Of a stretch of 8,222 nucleotides of DNA, positions 5,533-8,222 are shown piece after piece. Source of the stretch: an uncultured Sulfolobales archaeon (GTDB taxonomy: Archaea > Thermoproteota > Thermoprotei_A > Sulfolobales > Desulfurococcaceae); NCBI GenBank assembly GCA_938003605.1, contig CALKYD010000060.1, positions 1-8,222 of the forward strand, written 5' to 3'. The translations under genes and the position numbers were made by a program. Every line of letters starts with the position of its first letter. The first letter of the stretch is position 1. The notes under the pieces are model-generated. The model had not been told where the DNA came from. It saw only the letters and a program-made list of their open reading frames with translations, and made no database searches.

Positions 5533-6542
5533 GGTGCTTCAACCTCGTCGAGCCTCCACCTCTGCCTTACGAAGGCTTCCTCGGGTTTAACGACTACTCC
5601 ATGGATATAGTGTAATAGGCCGTTCCAAGCTATCATAGCTCCATTGTCTCCAGCATAGTCGGCAGGCACAGTGTAGAACTTTGCACCATGAATAGACGCC
5701 ATCGTCTTCAGCTTATCGTTAAGAACTTGGTTTGCTGCAACTCCACCAGTGAGCAGCACTTCACTCTTTGCTGCAAGCACTAGGGCTCTTTCACTAACTT
5801 CTACAAGCATGTTGAATGCTGTCTCCCTCAAGCTTAAGCACACATCCCCGAGCTCCTTCCTATTCCTCGCTCCCCGAGCCTTCTTGAGTGCAGCTGTAAG
5901 TAGGCCTGAGAAAGAGAGGTCGTTTCCCTTCACAGTGTACGGGAGGTCTATGAAATCCTCACCCCAGTTAGCACACGCGTCCACTTGATGTACTCCGTTA
6001 ACTACATATGGTGGAGCAAGGCCTATTTCCCTAGCAAAAGTGTCAAGCAAGTTGCCGAGGGATATGTCCAGGGTCTCCCCAACGATTCTATACCTCTTCC
6101 TCCTCTGTACAGCTATCAAAGTATTTCCTCCAGAAACGTATATCACTAATGGATCCTTTAAGTTGTTTAACAACTTCCCTATCTCTACGTGGGCTACAGC
6201 GTGATTCACTGGTATTAATGGCTTAGAGTAGTAGCTCGAGAGGAATCGAGCTATTGTCGCCCCCACTCTAAGACACGGGCCTAAACCCGGGCCTAGCGCT
6301 ACAGCTATGGCTGAGACTTCACTTAACTTCACTCCAGCTTTACTTACGGCTTTGTAAAGGACTTTCGGAGCCTCCTTCACGTGAAAATTGCTTGCGTCTC
6401 TAGGATGTATCCCACCCCTCTCAGGGATGTATCTAGAGAATTCGTTTGCAATTATTTCCGGTACTCCACCGCTTAACCTAACTATTCCTACGCCGAATGT
6501 GTGGGAGGTTGATTCTACTCCAAGTATTGTGAGCTCGCTCAA
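5514..6542 (-). CDS. kae1: Kae1 (TsaD/OSGEP family), KEOPS t6A transferase subunit
   Basis: Kae1 transfers threonylcarbamoyl from TC-AMP to A37 of tRNA. The 342-residue protein begins with the ASKHA-fold strand ILGVESTSHTFGVGIV (6-21). It then shows NHAVAHVEIG (113-122) with metal ligands His114 and His118, YVSGGNT (135-141), GETLDISLGN (155-164) and DYAGDNGAMIAW (295-306) with Asp299 as the further ligand. The start is TTG at 6542 with GGAGG four bases upstream. A GTG at 6605 would extend the protein by 21 residues and has a tempting AGGTGG before it, but that sequence encodes the zinc knuckle of rps27ae in another frame, and the extra residues are not family-like. The gene lies 19 bases after rps27ae and overlaps bud32. 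Confidence 0.95.
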   Translation of the reverse strand: MSELTILGVESTSHTFGVGIVRLSGGVPEIIANEFSRYIPERGGIHPRDASNFHVKEAPKVLYKAVSKAGVKLSEVSAIAVALGPGLGPCLRVGATIARFLSSYYSKPLIPVNHAVAHVEIGKLLNNLKDPLVIYVSGGNTLIAVQRRKRYRIVGETLDISLGNLLDTFAREIGLAPPYVVNGVHQVDACANWGEDFIDLPYTVKGNDLSFSGLLTAALKKARGARNRKELGDVCLSLRETAFNMLVEVSERALVLAAKSEVLLTGGVAANQVLNDKLKTMASIHGAKFYTVPADYAGDNGAMIAWNGLLHYIHGVVVKPEEAFVRQRWRLDEVEAPWLSGD

Positions 6543-6561
6543 GCCGCCTCCATGAATTGAA

Positions 6562-6732
6562 CTAGCTATGTTCTCTAATAAACTCTGTGTAACTGCATTT
6601 TCCACAGTGCCACCTGGGGACGGAGCTTTTGTGGAAAGCCATAATGCTTCCGCATCTAGGGCATCTCCTATTCTTAAGCCTTATCACTCCCTTTGAGTAA
6701 TCGTATTCGTAAAGCTTATTCACATAGGCCAT
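6562..6732 (-). CDS. rps27ae: 30S ribosomal protein S27ae, short zinc-finger protein
   Basis: This 56-residue gene fills the gap between rps24e and kae1. The protein starts MAYVNKLYEYDYSKGVIRL and carries a zinc-binding set Cys24, Cys27, Cys43 and Cys46 (CPRC and CGKC with 15 residues between). It ends TEFIREHS. This matches the archaeal S27ae small-subunit protein, which in eukaryotes is made as a ubiquitin fusion. ATG at 6732 is preceded by GGGAG seven bases upstream, and it lies 12 bases after the rps24e stop. The order rps24e, rps27ae, kae1 is common in archaea. The stop is TAG at 6562-6564. The gene is easily missed because of its size and because a longer false extension of kae1 overlaps it. 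Confidence 0.93.
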   Translation of the reverse strand: MAYVNKLYEYDYSKGVIRLKNRRCPRCGSIMAFHKSSVPRWHCGKCSYTEFIREHS

Positions 6733-6744
6733 AATTCAGCTCCC

Positions 6745-7062
6745 TTAACTAACTTCATTTCTTTTAATAATGTACTCTGGCTCAAAGGCTTTCGCCTTCT
6801 CTGGAGACTCATATATGTGTGCTTCAACTATTGTTGAATTCATGCCTCTTTCACTAATTATTCTCCTTACGTATACGCAGCTAGTGCTTACTCCATAGGC
6901 ATTGGCTAGGGCTCGCTTAATTAAGCTCCTGGAAGGGGTTCCCATACCGCTGTGGAACACTTTAATGATTACTTCCCTCCTCTTTATTAGTTGATTGTAC
7001 TTCTCCCTAACTACTCCTCCTTCATATCCTTCAGCTATAGTTATAGTAATGCCCTTATCCAT
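6745..7062 (-). CDS. rps24e: 30S ribosomal protein S24e
   Basis: The 105-residue protein is the archaeal/eukaryotic small-subunit protein S24e. Recognisable parts are REVIIKVFHSGMGTPSR (29-45), the helix SLIKRALANAYGV and the C-terminal YESPEKAKAFEPEYIIKRN. Length is normal. The ATG follows the stop codon of the dephospho-CoA kinase gene with no spacing (TAGATG), and GAGGG about eight bases upstream serves as ribosome site. This tight packing implies co-transcription and probable translational coupling with its neighbours. Confidence 0.95.
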   Translation of the reverse strand: MDKGITITIAEGYEGGVVREKYNQLIKRREVIIKVFHSGMGTPSRSLIKRALANAYGVSTSCVYVRRIISERGMNSTIVEAHIYESPEKAKAFEPEYIIKRNEVS

Positions 7063-7557
7063 CTACCGACCCTCGACTTGCTCTTGATATAAGCTGAGGC
7101 CTGGTTTAAATGCTTTGAGCAGCTTTAAGTACTTCGTTCTCCTTAAGTTAAACTCCGCTAGTACGACTCCAACGCCTGGCTGTCCATAGACTGCCCTCCT
7201 TACTTTAGGATTCCTAGCCAGCGGCAGCAGCAATAGGTCTTCTTCACCAATAGCTGCAATAACGCCTTCACTAATGCTTGCTAAAGAGCTAGCTGATTGA
7301 GCAGTTATAGTCCCCCTGGGATTAACTATGATCAGTCCTTTTGCCATGCGACTAACCAATGGGCTCCTCATAGTAGCTCCATCCACTACCGCTAACCTGC
7401 CATCAATAGTAGAGCAAACTACGTCGCCTACACATCCATCTACAGCTACACCTAAGTCCTTGCCATAAATGATGGTGTGTGATGTATACAGCTTTCCATG
7501 GGGTTGGCTGAGAACAGCCCTCATCCAGCTAGGCATGACTAGGCTTAAGAACTTCAC
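7063..7557 (-). CDS. GTP-dependent dephospho-CoA kinase (DUF359 family)
   Basis: The family catalyses the last step of coenzyme A synthesis in archaea, phosphorylating dephospho-CoA with GTP rather than ATP; it is unrelated to bacterial CoaE. The 164-residue protein has VGDVVCST (43-50), VVDGATMRSPL (57-67), IVNPRGTIT (77-85), GEEDLLLLPL (104-113) and YGQPGVGVV (124-132), which are the conserved blocks of PF04019. GTG at 7557 is two bases after the spt4 stop; ATG at 7536 is an alternative with no ribosome site. A position between spt4 and rps24e is a recurring archaeal arrangement. The biochemical role is from family knowledge, not from this sequence alone. Confidence 0.92.
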   Translation of the reverse strand: MKFLSLVMPSWMRAVLSQPHGKLYTSHTIIYGKDLGVAVDGCVGDVVCSTIDGRLAVVDGATMRSPLVSRMAKGLIIVNPRGTITAQSASSLASISEGVIAAIGEEDLLLLPLARNPKVRRAVYGQPGVGVVLAEFNLRRTKYLKLLKAFKPGLSLYQEQVEGR

Positions 7558-7559
7558 TT

Positions 7560-7784
7560 CTATCTTACCCTAAGCGCATACCTGCCGGGGCGACTTATTC
7601 CAAGTGCTTTAGCTACTTCAGACTTCTCTGGGTTGACTATAAGTAAGGCCCCCTCCCAATCATCTGAGAAGTTAGTTGACTTACACACAGGGCATACTTC
7701 GGCTTCTCTATCAACTAATGACTTACAGTTTCTACAAGCTTTGAAAGGCTTCATCCTAACTCTAGCTCTTCTAACTGAAGACAC
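7560..7784 (-). CDS. spt4: Transcription elongation factor Spt4 (RpoE'')
   Basis: Spt4 is a small zinc protein that pairs with Spt5 and binds the RNA polymerase clamp to aid elongation. The 74-residue product has a zinc ribbon Cys17, Cys20, Cys31 and Cys34 (ACRNC and VCPVC). The Spt4 core strand WEGALLIVNPEKSEVAKALG follows, then GRYALRV. I chose GTG at 7784 because GGTGGAG lies five bases upstream and a TATA box (7828-7835) predicts a start about 22 bases ahead. ATG at 7754 would remove ten basic residues and leave a more family-like N terminus, but has no ribosome site. Rpo7, its usual genomic partner, lies just upstream. Confidence 0.94.
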   Translation of the reverse strand: MSSVRRARVRMKPFKACRNCKSLVDREAEVCPVCKSTNFSDDWEGALLIVNPEKSEVAKALGISRPGRYALRVR

Positions 7785-7827
7785 TCTTGCTCCACCGCAA
7801 AATCAAGTACGTTCATAGTTAATGGAA

Positions 7828-7835
7828 TTTATAAA
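7828..7835 (-). promoter_or_regulatory. TATA box for the spt4-to-rdgB operon
   Basis: TTTATAAA read on the minus strand is an excellent archaeal TATA box, preceded by the A-rich AAATA. Its centre at about 7832 predicts a transcript start near 7806. This leaves a leader of about 22 nt with GGTGGAG before the spt4 GTG. The promoter would drive spt4, the kinase gene, rps24e, rps27ae, kae1, bud32 and the pyrophosphatase gene. Confidence 0.65.
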
Positions 7836-7840
7836 TATTT

Positions 7841-7860
7841 GCCTGCACACTATTGCAGGC
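7841..7860 (-). other. 6-bp inverted repeat between rpo7 and spt4
   Basis: GCCTGC (7841-7846) and GCAGGC (7855-7860) flank an 8-base loop, four bases after the rpo7 stop and five bases upstream of the spt4 TATA box. It could be a hairpin ending rpo7 transcripts, although AT-rich sequence rather than a T-run follows. It could instead be a protein-binding operator beside the promoter. Confidence 0.45.
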
Positions 7861-7864
7861 TGCC

Positions 7865-8222
7865 CTACGACCTGGCTGCTCTCTCCTTGGATTTAGCTAG
7901 CCACTCTACTTTACCTAAGTTCGGCTGCCTTATCGTAAGGCTTATCTTCAGGCCTTTTTGAGCAGATGCCGCTATGTTGTATACTCTAGCCCTAACTACA
8001 TCCCCCTTCTCTATGAACCTACCGGAGCCAGCTAGTCTGAGTGCTGGTCTAACAGGATCATACTCTACTTCTTCCTCACTTATCTGAGACCTATGTATAA
8101 ATCCATCCACAGCCCCTAGGTCTACGAAGACGCCGTAGTTAGCTACTGTAACTACTTCCCCTTCAACAACCTCCTGCAGTATTGGGTTGAACGCCAGCAC
8201 TGTAAACTCTGTTTCATGATAG
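7865..8222 (-). CDS. rpo7: RNA polymerase subunit Rpo7 (RpoE1), C-terminal part, cut by window end
   Basis: Rpo7 forms the polymerase stalk with Rpo4 and binds nascent RNA. About 118 codons are visible of a usual 180 or so; the N-terminal domain lies beyond the window. The visible part opens with YHETEFTVLAFNP, the linker between the two domains. It continues through an S1/OB-fold RNA-binding domain with VVEGEVV, GVFVDLGAVDGFIHRSQI and KISLTIRQPNLG. The GTG at 8200 that looks like a start is an internal valine, because the upstream codons to the window edge stay open and match the family. Stop is TAG at 7865-7867. Spt4 follows, as in many archaea. Confidence 0.94.
   Translation of the reverse strand, partial: YHETEFTVLAFNPILQEVVEGEVVTVANYGVFVDLGAVDGFIHRSQISEEEVEYDPVRPALRLAGSGRFIEKGDVVRARVYNIAASAQKGLKISLTIRQPNLGKVEWLAKSKERAARS

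Noticed and set aside
6543..6605. N-terminal extension of kae1 from GTG 6605
   Set aside because: The bases encode the C-terminal part of S27ae in another frame, and the added residues do not resemble Kae1.
8198..8200. GTG as the rpo7 start
   Set aside because: The frame is open upstream to the window edge and encodes the conserved Rpo7 inter-domain linker.
1..8222. CRISPR array, defence genes, intact insertion sequence or viral genes
   Set aside because: No regularly spaced repeats, terminal inverted repeats, cas-like or phage-like proteins were seen on either strand.

Overview
The window looks like a chromosomal segment from a thermophilic archaeon of the Thermoproteota (Crenarchaeota) or a related TACK lineage. 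The evidence is archaeal-only or archaeal-type proteins (Rpo7, Spt4, GTP-dependent dephospho-CoA kinase, S24e, S27ae, Kae1, Bud32, archaeal S15, archease, archaemetzincin), very GC-rich tRNAs in a moderate-GC background, a tRNA intron with a bulge-helix-bulge motif, TATA-box promoters, and frequent GTG and TTG starts. The order cannot be fixed from the sequence alone.

Left part (1-1613): the 3' two thirds of mch (methenyl-tetrahydromethanopterin cyclohydrolase) on the + strand runs convergently into an ATP-grasp glutamate ligase of the RimK/MptN type. Together they point to tetrahydromethanopterin-linked C1 metabolism.

Middle (1614-2651): about 1 kb without a convincing protein gene. It holds a possible decayed zinc-ribbon reading frame, a 9-bp hairpin, tRNA-Gly(UCC) on the minus strand with an unusual C33, a candidate C/D box sRNA with its own TATA box, and tRNA-Phe(GAA) interrupted by a 25-nt intron at non-canonical position 30/31. 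An archaemetzincin gene (amzA) follows on the + strand.

Right part (3197-8222, all minus strand): a dense information-processing cluster. In transcription order it reads rpo7 (cut by the window end), a hairpin and promoter, spt4, the DUF359 dephospho-CoA kinase, rps24e, rps27ae (only 56 codons), kae1, bud32, rdgB-like XTP pyrophosphatase, an internal promoter, rps15 and archease. Genes within the cluster overlap or lie a few bases apart, so it is probably one or two operons. It combines transcription elongation, ribosome assembly, tRNA t6A modification (Kae1 and Bud32 of KEOPS), nucleotide-pool cleaning and RtcB-dependent RNA ligation (archease). The archease gene sits about 1 kb from an intron-containing tRNA whose exons would need exactly that ligation.

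I see no CRISPR array, defence island or intact mobile element. The most interesting items are the tRNA intron, the C/D sRNA candidate, the C33 tRNA-Gly, the mch/mptN pair, and the corrected kae1 start that uncovers rps27ae.
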